Shown here: positions 1 to 8,728 of the stretch, piece by piece
How positions within the stretch are numbered: the first letter of the stretch is position 1
How the letters are laid out: every line of letters begins with the position of its first letter
NCBI GenBank assembly: GCA_011525875.1
Contig: WYBN01000013.1
Coordinates: 62,001 to 126,000, forward strand
Origin: Melioribacteraceae bacterium
GTDB taxonomy: Bacteria > Bacteroidota > Ignavibacteria > Ignavibacteriales > Melioribacteraceae
Direction: 5' to 3'
DNA length: 64,000 bases
The notes under the pieces: generated by a model
The model's database searches: none
What the model was told of the DNA's origin: nothing
Seen by the model: only the letters and a program-made list of their open reading frames with translations
Position numbers and translations under genes: made by a program

Positions 1-254
<254 letters not shown>

Positions 255-301
255 AGGCTTATTTTCTTATAATTCTCACAGACTTCCGCTTTTTCTCCTT
301 T

Positions 302-332
302 TTGCAATAATACGCTTCAATACATATATTTG
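302..332 (+). promoter_or_regulatory. Putative promoter of the M16 protease gene
   Basis: TTGCAA (302-307) and TATATTTG (325-332) are separated by 17 bases. The downstream box matches the Bacteroidetes TAnnTTTG element exactly, and the upstream box also reads TTTG-N20. The start codon lies 25 bases further on. The same layout recurs at several other gene starts in this window. Confidence 0.5.
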
Positions 333-357
333 CCCCTCTTAATTATGATATTATGAA

Positions 358-1608
358 ATGAATTCTTACAGATTGACAAAACTTAATAATGGAATTATGG
401 TCGTTTCGGAAAATCTTCCTTATGTCAGGTCATTTTCCTTAGGCTTTTGGTTTAATACAGGTTCAACAAATGAAACTGCATCAAATAACGGCATAAGTCA
501 TTTTATCGAACATATGCTTTTTAAAGGTACCGAACACCGCACGGCAAAAAAAATTGCCGACGATATAGAATCACTTGGCGGTTATTTGAATGCCTTTACA
601 TCAAAAGAACATACCTGCTATTACGGGAGAGGTCTAAGCCAACATTTGCCCAAAACATTTGAAGTGCTTGCCGATATGGTTCAATATTCTGTTTTTAAAG
701 AGCGTGATATTAAAAAGGAAGCGGGCGTTATTATTGACGAACTTAATGATATAGAAGATTCACCCGAAGAGTTAATATTCGATAAATTTGAAAGCAACAT
801 TTACAACGGGGCTTCGCTTCAATATCCTATAATTGGAGCTGCAGAAAATATTGAAAATTTTACCAGCGCAGAGATTATCGGTTATTTAAATAAATTTTAT
901 TCTTTTAATAATTTGTACATCGTTGCTTCCGGAGCGGTTGAACACGATATGATTGTTGACTTAACAAATAAATTTTTGACAAAAAATATGGGATTAAGAT
1001 TTAAGCGAAAAATAAAAATCAAACTTCTTTCTGCAAAAGATCTGTTTGTAGAAAAAGACATTCAACAGACGCACGTAATTCTAGGCAAGCCTACATATGG
1101 AATTTCAAACAAAAAAAGAATTGCTGTTAGTCTTCTTTCGCATATCATAGGTGAAGGCAGCAGTTCCAGATTGTTTCAAGCATTGAGGGAGAGAAACGGA
1201 ATTACTTATCAGGTCAATTCTTTCTTAAATTCCTTTTACGATGTATCCTCTTTCGGAATATACTTTTCGACTAATCCCAAGTTAGCCTCAAAAGCAATGA
1301 ACATTATATATATTGAACTCCAGAAACTATTAAATAAACCAGTTAGCGCTAAAGAGCTTAAGCGGGCAAAAGAATACATAAAAGGCAGTGTTGTCATGAG
1401 TTTAGAAAGCACAACCAACAGAATGCTGCGTATTGCACAATCTGTAATTTATTTTAATAAAATTAAATCCGTAGAACAAACTATGGCAGAAATTGAAAAC
1501 GTTACCATTGATGAATTATTCGAGCTCGGGAAAACGATTCTCGATCCGGGGGATTTTGTTAAAACAATAATCAGTTCCGACGACAGATTAATTAAGTCGG
1601 CGTCTTAG
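358..1608 (+). CDS. M16 family zinc metallopeptidase (processing-peptidase type)
   Basis: This is a 416-residue insulinase/mitochondrial-processing-peptidase-like protease. The inverted zinc motif HxxEH is present as H48-F-I-E51-H52, and the third ligand is E128 in VIIDEL, 76 residues later, so the active site is intact. The C-terminal half holds the typical M16 inactive repeat (IGEGSSSRLFQALRER). The length fits the single-subunit bacterial PqqL/YmxG-like group of about 410-430 residues. No clear signal peptide is visible, so it may act in the cytoplasm, although some family members are exported. A putative promoter lies just upstream at 302-332. The natural substrate cannot be told from sequence. 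Confidence 0.92.
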   Translation: MNSYRLTKLNNGIMVVSENLPYVRSFSLGFWFNTGSTNETASNNGISHFIEHMLFKGTEHRTAKKIADDIESLGGYLNAFTSKEHTCYYGRGLSQHLPKTFEVLADMVQYSVFKERDIKKEAGVIIDELNDIEDSPEELIFDKFESNIYNGASLQYPIIGAAENIENFTSAEIIGYLNKFYSFNNLYIVASGAVEHDMIVDLTNKFLTKNMGLRFKRKIKIKLLSAKDLFVEKDIQQTHVILGKPTYGISNKKRIAVSLLSHIIGEGSSSRLFQALRERNGITYQVNSFLNSFYDVSSFGIYFSTNPKLASKAMNIIYIELQKLLNKPVSAKELKRAKEYIKGSVVMSLESTTNRMLRIAQSVIYFNKIKSVEQTMAEIENVTIDELFELGKTILDPGDFVKTIISSDDRLIKSAS

Positions 1609-1702
1609 TTATTCTTATTAAGACAACAAATTCCTATTAGCTATTTAAATAATTGATTGTTATTTTAAGAACAGGATGTTACTAAAAGAGATGTTGTATT
1701 TT

Positions 1703-3370
1703 ATGAAACGCTTAACTGCAATATTTTTTATTTTAAGCAACGTAGTTTTTGCGAACGGCAGGGTAATATTGCAAACAACCTATCCCGAATACATTACTAA
1801 AGATTCAAGTTTTCAAATTTCTATCGTACCATTAATTAAGCTTAGTGATTATTCTGAAATTAAGCTCTATATTCTCACCGACGGAAAAATTGAATTGCGT
1901 AAAGCCAAGATACGCAATGATTTGACCGAACGTAGATTAGAAATTCAGCCGGTAAATTACGAAAAGCATCATGAGAGAACCTATATGATTACGCTGGCTG
2001 GCTGCGACAGAGATTCGTCTTACTTATCAAAGAATCAGCTCGTGCTGAATTTCAAATCGAAGGGTGCGGAAACATCCAGATTAAAATTTGCGCTTGAGCT
2101 CTTTAAAGAAGGAAGTATGGTCAAAAAGTATTCGAGCGATCAAAATTCCTTCAGCCAAGAATTACCCTCAATTAATTTGACGTTCTATAAGTCTCAAAAG
2201 CAAGCCGGGAAATCAATTCAACTTCTTAATGGTTCTGAATTTTCGATAAACCTCAAGGACAATTCAATTAAGAATAATCTCACTGTTGAATTTTGGGCAA
2301 AACTTAATAAGGATACAAGAAGATTTTTTAATATAAAAAACAATGCGACTGACCGAGATTTTTTTTCTATTCTATTAAATAAGTTTCAAATGGTAACTAT
2401 TCCTGAGGCAGCGCTCAACAACGAGTTTACCGAATATTTTATAGATGAAACTTCATGGAATCATTTTTTAATTGCGGTCGACAGCGAAAGCAAATTTGCA
2501 TCGCTTTTCATTAATGGTAGTTTAATCTTTTCTTACCAGATCGTAAACATCAACGAACTCAAAGACATTTCAATTAACTTTCTGTCAAATACCAAATCTA
2601 AAATCTCGATTGACGGACTTAAGATTTGGGATTTTAATAACAACATAACACTTGCTTTTAGAAATAGAAATTATAACAGTTATATCGCTGACAGCTCGCG
2701 AGCTATTTTAATGCTTAGTTTTGATGAAGAAAACCTTCAAGATAAGTTCATGCAATTGACAAACGTAAATATTTCTTCGAAAGAGATACGACAAAGAATC
2801 TCAACTGCTCCCATTTTTTCGATGAAGCCTGAAATCTCTGTAAAGAGTTATGACTCCTTCTACGAGATAACATGGTTTAATAGGGAGGATGTGCAAGTTG
2901 AAAGATACGAGGTTCAGAAATCATATGACGGAAAAACTTTTGATTTTATTTTTTCAAAAGCTTCTGAACAACTGCCCGAAAAGTATTATATGTATATTGA
3001 TTCAAGAAGTGATGCTGTCGGAATTGTATATTACAGAATCATGCAGATCAATAAAGACGGTTCGGTAGTTTATTCGCCGCAAGTAAAAATAGGGATCGGT
3101 AAGTTGAAGCAGTTTAATATCAATCAAAACTATCCAAATCCGTTTAATCCTCTCACCTCCATCGCCATTGAAGTATTGCAGGACTCAGAATTTAACATTC
3201 GGGTTTATGATTTAGTTGGTAAAGAAGTGCAGCAAATTTTTCAAGGACCTTTGAGTGCCGGGCAGCATTTATTTGAATTTGACGGAACCAATTTGCCTTC
3301 GGGAATTTATTTTCTCGAAGCAGTTAATCAGGGCAATATTCAAGTTATTAAAATGGTTCTGGCAAAGTAG
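1703..3370 (+). CDS. Secreted LamG-like protein with T9SS sorting domain
   Basis: From the start at 1703 this is 555 residues. The open frame extends to an ATG at 1676, but starting at 1703 (MKRLTAIFFILSNVVFA) gives a normal signal peptide. A central region (LTVEFWAKLN, about residue 190 on) resembles the concanavalin/LamG jelly-roll fold. A fibronectin-III-like stretch follows (ITWFNREDVQVERYEVQKS). The last 80 or so residues are a type A T9SS sorting domain starting QNYPNPFNP and ending in a basic tail (KMVLAK). It is therefore probably exported through the outer membrane and attached to or released from the cell surface. No catalytic motif was recognised. It sits between the M16 protease and YifB genes without an obvious functional link. 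Confidence 0.8.
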   Translation: MKRLTAIFFILSNVVFANGRVILQTTYPEYITKDSSFQISIVPLIKLSDYSEIKLYILTDGKIELRKAKIRNDLTERRLEIQPVNYEKHHERTYMITLAGCDRDSSYLSKNQLVLNFKSKGAETSRLKFALELFKEGSMVKKYSSDQNSFSQELPSINLTFYKSQKQAGKSIQLLNGSEFSINLKDNSIKNNLTVEFWAKLNKDTRRFFNIKNNATDRDFFSILLNKFQMVTIPEAALNNEFTEYFIDETSWNHFLIAVDSESKFASLFINGSLIFSYQIVNINELKDISINFLSNTKSKISIDGLKIWDFNNNITLAFRNRNYNSYIADSSRAILMLSFDEENLQDKFMQLTNVNISSKEIRQRISTAPIFSMKPEISVKSYDSFYEITWFNREDVQVERYEVQKSYDGKTFDFIFSKASEQLPEKYYMYIDSRSDAVGIVYYRIMQINKDGSVVYSPQVKIGIGKLKQFNINQNYPNPFNPLTSIAIEVLQDSEFNIRVYDLVGKEVQQIFQGPLSAGQHLFEFDGTNLPSGIYFLEAVNQGNIQVIKMVLAK

Positions 3371-3404
3371 CTAATATCTTTGTTAAATTTATTATCGGGT
3401 TTTA

Positions 3405-4943
3405 ATGTTTTCGAAAGTTTACTCCAGTTCGACGTATGGAATAGATGCGTTTATCATTGAGGTAGAAACCCATTGCGAAAAACAGCTCCCTTCAATTACA
3501 ATAGTAGGACTTCCGGATTCGGCGGTAAAAGAATCGCGGGAGCGCGTTACCGCTGCAATAAAAAACAGCGGTTTTGAATTCCCCCTAAAAAAAGTTACTG
3601 TCAATCTTGCACCTGCAGATATTAAAAAGGAAGGAAGTTCTTTTGATCTGCCGATCGCAATCGGCATTCTTTCCTCAACTAACCAGGTTAAAACAAATCA
3701 CATAAATAATTCCGTCATTTTGGGGGAACTTTCATTGGATGGAAGCTTAAGGAAAATTAAGGGCGCGCTTCCAATCGCCGTCGAATGCAAGGGAAAGGGT
3801 ATAATGCAAATGTTATTGCCCAAAGAATCAACCGCAGAAGCTTCAATAGTTGACGGAATAAAAGTTTATGGCTTTGAGAACCTGCGGGGGGTAGTTGATT
3901 TTCTTAACGATGAAATAACTCTCGAACCAGTAGTTACTGATAAAAATGCATTATTTAATCGAATTAATAAATATCAACTTGATTTTTCTGATGTAAAAGG
4001 ACAAGAAAATGTAAAAAGAGCTTTGGAAATTGCTGCTGCTGGAGGCCATAATATAATTATGATCGGTCCGCCCGGTTCTGGAAAGACGATGCTGGCAAAA
4101 AGATTCCCTTCAATACTACCGCCTCTCAGTTTTGAAGAAGCTCTCGAAACAACAAAAATTCACTCAGTTGCAGATATCTTACAATCGGATACAGCTTTGA
4201 TAACCGAAAGACCTTTCAGAAATCCTCATCATACTGTTTCTGATGCTGCATTAATTGGTGGTGGTAGTTTCCCAAGACCCGGGGAGGTTTCATTTGCGCA
4301 TAATGGAGTGCTGTTTCTTGATGAATTCCCAGAATTTAAAAAAAATGTCTTGGAAGTAATGCGTCAACCCATGGAGGATTATAAAGTTACTATAAGCAGA
4401 TCGAAAATGTCGCTCGAGTTTCCGGCGAATTTTATGCTGGTCGCTGCTATGAATCCCTGTCCTTGCGGATTTTTCACAGACCCAAATAAAGAATGTACTT
4501 GCAATACTCAGCAAATCCAACGATATATGTCTAAAATTTCCGGACCGCTGCTTGATAGAATAGATATTCATATCGAAGTACCTGCGGTTAAATATAAAGA
4601 ACTTTCATCTAATAGAATTAGTGAAAAATCAGAAGCTATACGGTCGAGAGTCGTTAAAGCCCGGGAGATTCAGACCAGCCGGTTTGCAGAAAGTAGGTTT
4701 ATTCATTCAAATGCCGATATGGGGACAAAAGAAGTTCGAATATTTTGCCAGATTGATGAATCTGGCGCTGAATTGTTAAAAATGGCAATGACTAAGCTTG
4801 GGCTTTCAGCTCGTGCTTATGATAGGATACTAAAAGTAAGCCGGACAATTGCAGATCTTGAAAATTCACAGTCCATTTTGTCCCAGCATATCAGCGAAGC
4901 AATTCAATACCGAAGTTTGGATAGAGAGCTCTGGAATCATTAA
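3405..4943 (+). CDS. YifB/ComM family Mg-chelatase-like AAA+ ATPase
   Basis: This 512-residue protein has the family's three parts. The N-terminal ribosomal-S5/Lon-like fold includes [21 protein letters not shown]. The central AAA+ domain has Walker A GPPGSGKT at about residues 221-228 and Walker [11 protein letters not shown]. Between them the AAA+ domain carries the conserved stretch [19 protein letters not shown]. The C-terminal Mg-chelatase-like helical domain ends near [13 protein letters not shown] cysteine cluster, [16 protein letters not shown], is typical of the family. In Gram-negatives the relative ComM is a branch-migration helicase that helps integrate transformed DNA. That role is known for the family and not shown here. 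Confidence 0.93.
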   Translation: MFSKVYSSSTYGIDAFIIEVETHCEKQLPSITIVGLPDSAVKESRERVTAAIKNSGFEFPLKKVTVNLAPADIKKEGSSFDLPIAIGILSSTNQVKTNHINNSVILGELSLDGSLRKIKGALPIAVECKGKGIMQMLLPKESTAEASIVDGIKVYGFENLRGVVDFLNDEITLEPVVTDKNALFNRINKYQLDFSDVKGQENVKRALEIAAAGGHNIIMIGPPGSGKTMLAKRFPSILPPLSFEEALETTKIHSVADILQSDTALITERPFRNPHHTVSDAALIGGGSFPRPGEVSFAHNGVLFLDEFPEFKKNVLEVMRQPMEDYKVTISRSKMSLEFPANFMLVAAMNPCPCGFFTDPNKECTCNTQQIQRYMSKISGPLLDRIDIHIEVPAVKYKELSSNRISEKSEAIRSRVVKAREIQTSRFAESRFIHSNADMGTKEVRIFCQIDESGAELLKMAMTKLGLSARAYDRILKVSRTIADLENSQSILSQHISEAIQYRSLDRELWNH

Positions 4944-5003
4944 ATAACCAACCCGATAAAGCCGTATATAAAATATTTTTGAAAAAAATAACTGGTCTAA
5001 TTC

Positions 5004-5034
5004 TTGCTTTTGATAAAAAAGCAATATAAATTTG
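5004..5034 (+). promoter_or_regulatory. Putative promoter of the tRNA-rpmG-secE-nusG operon
   Basis: TTGCTT (5004-5009) and TAAATTTG (5027-5034) are 17 bases apart. The latter matches TAnnTTTG perfectly. It lies 31 bases upstream of tRNA-Tyr, a sensible distance for a short 5' leader. Confidence 0.5.
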
Positions 5035-5065
5035 TAGCTCGTCTAATTTTATACTGTTTCAATTT

Positions 5066-5149
5066 GGGCAGGCGCCAAAGTAGGAGAGTTGGGGCGGACT
5101 GTAAATCCGTTGGCTTACGCCTTAGGGGGTTCGATTCCCTCCCTGCCCA
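5066..5149 (+). tRNA. tRNA-Tyr (GTA)
   Basis: The acceptor stem GGGCAGG (5066-5072) pairs with CCTGCCC (5142-5148), with A as discriminator. The anticodon loop reads CTGTAAA, giving GTA. A long variable arm makes this an 84-base class II tRNA, as expected for bacterial tRNA-Tyr. CCA is not encoded. Confidence 0.96.
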
Positions 5150-5180
5150 CTTTGGGTTCTTTTAAATATTGAGTATGTAA

Positions 5181-5254
5181 GCGGGAGTAACTCAGTTGGC
5201 TAGAGTCACAGCCTTCCAAGCTGTTGGTCGCGGGTTCGAGTCCCGTCTCCCGCT
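5181..5254 (+). tRNA. tRNA-Gly (TCC)
   Basis: The acceptor GCGGGAG pairs with CTCCCGC and the discriminator is T. The anticodon stem ACAGC/GCTGT closes the loop CTTCCAA, giving TCC. The T loop is GGTTCGAGTCC. CCA is not encoded. Confidence 0.96.
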
Positions 5255-5261
5255 CATTACC

Positions 5262-5334
<73 letters not shown>

Positions 5335-5433
5335 CAATAATAATTTTTAATGATAATATTCTTTTTTTTTGGTTTTTACAAGAAAAGTGTTACAATCGAT
5401 CAAATATGATCGTTTTGAAATTGGAGTTTTAAT

Positions 5434-5601
5434 ATGGCAAAAGCAAAAAATGCACGGCAAATAATAATACTTGAAAGCAGCGCCGGCACTGGGTACCGTT
5501 ATTCAACGAAGAAGAATAAACGTAACCACCCAAACCGTGTGGAATTTAAAAAATACGATCCTGTAGCTAAAAAACATGTTATTTTTAAGGAAACCAAGTA
5601 G
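5434..5601 (+). CDS. rpmG: 50S ribosomal protein L33
   Basis: This is a 55-residue basic protein beginning [20 protein letters not shown] and ending KHVIFKETK, a clear L33. No CxxC pairs are present, so it is the zinc-independent form. A good ribosome-binding site (TTGGAG) lies 8 bases before the ATG. It is located between tRNA-Thr and tRNA-Trp, where many bacteria carry a tuf gene. A small hairpin (CGATCA-AATA-TGATCG, 5397-5412) lies in its leader. Confidence 0.95.
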   Translation: MAKAKNARQIIILESSAGTGYRYSTKKNKRNHPNRVEFKKYDPVAKKHVIFKETK

Positions 5602-5603
5602 TT

Positions 5604-5676
5604 ACGAGAGTAGCTTAATTGGTAGAGCAGCGGTCTCCAAAACCGCAGGTTGGGGGTTCGAGTCCCTCCTCTCGTG
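5604..5676 (+). tRNA. tRNA-Trp (CCA)
   Basis: The acceptor ACGAGAG pairs with CTCTCGT and the discriminator is G. The anticodon stem GCGGT/ACCGC closes the loop CTCCAAA, giving CCA. It starts 2 bases after the rpmG stop, so it must be processed out of a common transcript. Confidence 0.96.
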
Positions 5677-5700
5677 CATCTATAATTAAGGTTGGATTTT

Positions 5701-5883
5701 ATGAAGGAAAAAATTGTAAATTTTGTAAGTGATGTGGTTAAGGAAATGAAAAAAGTTACCTGGCCAACAAAAGAAGAACTAAAAGAGTCAACAACAATTG
5801 TGATCGTTGTTTGCCTCATTATAGCAGCATTCACTTATGCTATAGACATGACCATTTCGCAAATTATCAAAGGTATATTTTAG
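5701..5883 (+). CDS. secE: Preprotein translocase subunit SecE
   Basis: This is a 60-residue single-span SecE. A conserved amphipathic N-terminal part contains VVKEMKKVTWPTKEEL and is followed by one membrane helix (TTIVIVVCLIIAAFTYAI). It clamps SecY in the SecYEG channel of the inner membrane. The ATG at 5701 is preferred over an in-frame TTG at 5692, because the AAGG ribosome-binding site directly abuts the TTG. It lies directly upstream of nusG, the standard bacterial order. Confidence 0.95.
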   Translation: MKEKIVNFVSDVVKEMKKVTWPTKEELKESTTIVIVVCLIIAAFTYAIDMTISQIIKGIF

Positions 5884-5885
5884 TC

Positions 5886-6431
5886 TTGGATAATCTTGGA
5901 GCAAAATGGTATGTCGTTAGAACCTTTTCGGGACACGAGAATAAGGTGAAAACCTTAATTGAGTCCGAATTAAAGGATAATGCTGAACTCCGCGCAAGGA
6001 TTTTCGAAATATTAGTGCCAACCGAGAAAGTCTTCGAAGTCAAAGACGGCAAGAAAAAGACCAAGACTAAGAATTTTTTCCCCGGATATATTTTACTAAA
6101 CGCCGACCTTGACAATAAAGTTAAGGACTTTATCTCAAATGTTCCAAGTATTATGGGCTTTCTTGGAACAAAGACCCACCCTGTAGCCTTGATGCCGGAT
6201 GAAGTAAAACGAATAGTTGGTAGAATTACACAGGATGAAAATACCGAACGCGCAGATACAGTTTTTAGAACCGGCGATTTTGTCAAGATTATTGACGGTC
6301 CATTTAATAATTTCTCTGGAATTATTGAAGAAGTAAATGAAGAAAAATTAAAAATTAAGGTTATGGTCTCAATATTTGGCAGAAAAACCCCAATTGAGAT
6401 CGATTTTGTTCAAGCTGAATTAGAAAAATAA
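5886..6431 (+). CDS. nusG: Transcription termination/antitermination factor NusG
   Basis: This is a 181-residue NusG with an N-terminal NGN domain (KWYVVRTFSGHENKVKT) and a C-terminal KOW domain (FRTGDFVKIIDGPFNNFSGIIEEV). It binds RNA polymerase and couples it to Rho or to the ribosome. The open frame runs back to 5811 but overlaps secE. A TTG at 5886, three bases after secE ends, gives the family's usual length and N-terminus (MDNLGAKWYVV), so it is taken as the start. Confidence 0.94.
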   Translation: MDNLGAKWYVVRTFSGHENKVKTLIESELKDNAELRARIFEILVPTEKVFEVKDGKKKTKTKNFFPGYILLNADLDNKVKDFISNVPSIMGFLGTKTHPVALMPDEVKRIVGRITQDENTERADTVFRTGDFVKIIDGPFNNFSGIIEEVNEEKLKIKVMVSIFGRKTPIEIDFVQAELEK

Positions 6432-6448
6432 ATTAAATAGGTTGATTT

Positions 6449-6874
6449 ATGGCAAAGAAGATTGAAGGTTATATTAAACTTCAGATACCCGGCGGACAAG
6501 CTAATCCATCGCCGCCCGTAGGACCAGCTCTCGGTCAAAAGGGTGTCAATATTATGGAGTTTTGTAAGCAGTTTAATGCAAGAACTTCAGATAAAACGGG
6601 GCTTATAATTCCCGTGGTTATAACGGTTTTTTCTGATAAATCTTTCACTTTTATTACTAAGACACCCCCCGCAGCGGTTTTATTGAAAAAGTCTTTGAAC
6701 ATCCCTAAAGGCTCTGCCGAACCAAATAAAGTGAAAGTGTCGAAAGTAACGAAAGATCAGTTAAAAGAAATTGCCTCAACAAAAATGCCTGATTTGAATG
6801 CAAATGATATAGACCATGCGATGAGTATGATAGCAGGAACTGCAAGAAGTATGGGCATCACAGTTGAGGAATAA
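6449..6874 (+). CDS. rplK: 50S ribosomal protein L11
   Basis: This is a 141-residue L11. The proline-rich N-terminal segment [20 protein letters not shown], the thiostrepton-binding region, is intact. The C-terminal rRNA-binding domain ends in [13 protein letters not shown]11 forms part of the GTPase-associated centre. It is 17 bases after nusG and 25 before rplA. Confidence 0.97.
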   Translation: MAKKIEGYIKLQIPGGQANPSPPVGPALGQKGVNIMEFCKQFNARTSDKTGLIIPVVITVFSDKSFTFITKTPPAAVLLKKSLNIPKGSAEPNKVKVSKVTKDQLKEIASTKMPDLNANDIDHAMSMIAGTARSMGITVEE

Positions 6875-6899
6875 AATTTAAATTTAGGATGGTGTACAA

Positions 6900-7601
6900 A
6901 TGAACTTATCAAAAAGAACAAAAACTTTTCAAGACAAATTTAATAAAGAGAAAGAATATTCTTTACAAGACGCCATTAAAATTCTTAAAGATGTATCTAA
7001 AGTAAAGTTTATTGAATCTTTGGATTGTGCTATTCGATTAGGCGTTGATCCTCGTCATGCTGATCAAATGGTTAGAGGAACGGTAAGTCTTCCGCATGGT
7101 ACCGGCAATACTGTTAAAGTACTTGTTATTGCAAGAGGAGCAAAAGCTGAAGAAGCTACAAAAGCGGGTGCAGATTATGCCGGTTTCGAAGAATATTTAG
7201 AGAAGTTAAAAGAGGGTTGGGTTGATTGTGACGTGATCATAGCAACTCCAGATACAATGGCTGAATTAGGAAAATTGGGGCGTGTGTTGGGTCCGAAAGG
7301 GCTAATGCCTAATCCAAAAAGTGGAACCGTAACTATGGATGTTGCTAACGCAGTTAAAGAAGTAAAAGCGGGAAAAATAGAATTTAGGGTTGATAAAACA
7401 GGTATCGTCCATTCATCTGTGGGAAAATTATCCTTTACCGAGAACGAATTATTTGAAAACGCCAAAACATTTATCCAGATGATTGTCAAGATGAAGCCTG
7501 CTTCAGCCAAAGGTCAATATATTAAAAGCCTTTATCTGTCAAGCACAATGGGGCCTGGCATCAAGATATCAAAGGAAGATGAAGTATTAAGTCTTAAATA
7601 G
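6900..7601 (+). CDS. rplA: 50S ribosomal protein L1
   Basis: This is a 233-residue L1 with the signature [18 protein letters not shown] and rRNA-binding residues in both domains. It forms the mobile L1 stalk at the E site and in many bacteria represses its own L11-L1 mRNA. It has the standard position after rplK. Confidence 0.97.
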   Translation: MNLSKRTKTFQDKFNKEKEYSLQDAIKILKDVSKVKFIESLDCAIRLGVDPRHADQMVRGTVSLPHGTGNTVKVLVIARGAKAEEATKAGADYAGFEEYLEKLKEGWVDCDVIIATPDTMAELGKLGRVLGPKGLMPNPKSGTVTMDVANAVKEVKAGKIEFRVDKTGIVHSSVGKLSFTENELFENAKTFIQMIVKMKPASAKGQYIKSLYLSSTMGPGIKISKEDEVLSLK

Positions 7602-7643
7602 AAATTACGCACTCAATCAATAAATAATCGCTTCTATCTTAAG

Positions 7644-7668
7644 TCACTTTGTAATTACAATTAGGTGA
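7644..7668 (+). promoter_or_regulatory. Hairpin covering the rplJ ribosome-binding site
   Basis: TCACT (7644-7648) can pair with GGTGA (7664-7668 region), which contains the rplJ Shine-Dalgarno sequence. An inner palindrome TTGTAATTACAA (7649-7660) forms the top of the stem. The location fits a translational operator for the L10-L7/L12 unit, but no homology to known L10 leaders can be claimed from reading alone. Confidence 0.3.
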
Positions 7669-8196
7669 ATGATGAATAAGAATCAAAAAGCTGAAATGAT
7701 TGCCGAAATAAAAGATCAGCTTAGTAAAGCTACGGCAGTTTATCTTGTTAATTATTCTGGTATTAATGTAGATGAGATAAACGGTCTTAGAAGAGAATTC
7801 AGGAAAGAAGGTGTCAGATATAAGGTATATAAGAATACTTTATTTAAGAAAGCATTGCTCGATCTTGACAGATACCCTGAGTTCCAGAATACTCTCGAAG
7901 GTATGATCGGAACCGCTTTTGCCGGCGAGAACAATTTTGTTGCTCCGGCAAAAATCATCAAGAAGTTCAGTGATGAGAAGAAAAAACTCTCGTTAGCTGG
8001 ATGTTATATCGATTCTCAATTTTATGCTGGCGATCAATTAAACACGCTCGCTTCAATGCCTACCAAGGAAGAAATAATGGCAAGCATTGTCGGAAGTATT
8101 AATGCTCCTATCTCTGGTGTTGTTGGAGCTATAAATGCGGTAATGAGAGATCTTGTTATGCTTGTTGACGAGATAAGCAAGAAGAAAGCCGCTTAA
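7669..8196 (+). CDS. rplJ: 50S ribosomal protein L10
   Basis: This is a 175-residue L10. The N-terminal rRNA-binding domain contains VYLVNYSGINVDEINGLRRE and KVYKNTLFKKAL. The C-terminal helix (ISGVVGAINAVMRDLVMLVDE) anchors L7/L12 dimers. Two adjacent ATG codons (7669, 7672) follow AGGTGA, and either could be used. It pairs with rplL to build the ribosomal stalk. Confidence 0.96.
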   Translation: MMNKNQKAEMIAEIKDQLSKATAVYLVNYSGINVDEINGLRREFRKEGVRYKVYKNTLFKKALLDLDRYPEFQNTLEGMIGTAFAGENNFVAPAKIIKKFSDEKKKLSLAGCYIDSQFYAGDQLNTLASMPTKEEIMASIVGSINAPISGVVGAINAVMRDLVMLVDEISKKKAA

Positions 8197-8236
8197 GTAA
8201 ATAATAAAGAAGATTTAAATAAAAGGAGTATTAGAA

Positions 8237-8614
8237 ATGTCAGAAAAAGTAAACGAAATTGTCGAAAAAATTAAAGCACTTACATTAGTAGAGGCTGCCG
8301 AACTTAAAAAGGCTTTGGAAGAAGAATTCGGCGTAACAGCCGCCGCTCCGGTAATGATGGCAGGTGCAGCTGCACCAGCAGCCGCTGCAGTAGTCGAAGA
8401 GAAAACCGAATTCGACGTTATCCTAAGCGTTGTCGGCGATAAAAAGATCAACGTAATTAAAGTTGTAAGAGCTCATACCGGGTTAGGCTTGAAAGAAGCT
8501 AAAGACTTAGTAGACTCAGCTCCCAAACCGGTTAAAGAAGGCGTTTCAAAAGACGAAGCCGAAAAAATCAAGAAAGAACTTGAAGAAAACGGCGCAACAG
8601 TAGAATTAAAGTAA
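8237..8614 (+). CDS. rplL: 50S ribosomal protein L7/L12
   Basis: This is a 125-residue stalk protein. It has an N-terminal dimerisation helix pair, an alanine-rich hinge at about residues 35-53 ([13 protein letters not shown]), and the C-terminal factor-binding domain with [26 protein letters not shown] lies 9 bases before the start. Confidence 0.97.
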   Translation: MSEKVNEIVEKIKALTLVEAAELKKALEEEFGVTAAAPVMMAGAAAPAAAAVVEEKTEFDVILSVVGDKKINVIKVVRAHTGLGLKEAKDLVDSAPKPVKEGVSKDEAEKIKKELEENGATVELK

Positions 8615-8641
8615 TTGGATAAATAGAAATCATTATTAAAT

Positions 8642-8680
8642 AAAGTGGTATGACGACTTAGTTACGTCATACCACTTTTG
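8642..8680 (+). terminator. Hairpin between rplL and rpoB (terminator/attenuator)
   Basis: AAAGTGGTATGACG (8642-8655) and CGTCATACCACTTT (8665-8678) form a perfect 14-bp stem with a 9-base loop, followed by TTTTGTTTG. This looks like a Rho-independent terminator. Because rpoB follows only 50 bases later with no obvious promoter, partial read-through is likely, as in the E. coli rplL-rpoB attenuator. Confidence 0.75.
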
Positions 8681-8728
8681 TTTGTTTTTAAAGAGTAAAA
8701 ATCAAATTCCATTTAATGGGAGGTTAGG

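Noticed and set aside
3375-3382. TATCTTTG as a yifB promoter
   Set aside because: The -7 box is perfect but there is no TTG at the expected distance upstream, so it may be chance in AT-rich DNA.
5811-5885. Longer nusG start inside secE
   Set aside because: The extra residues lack homology to NusG and overlap secE; the TTG at 5886 gives the conserved N-terminus.
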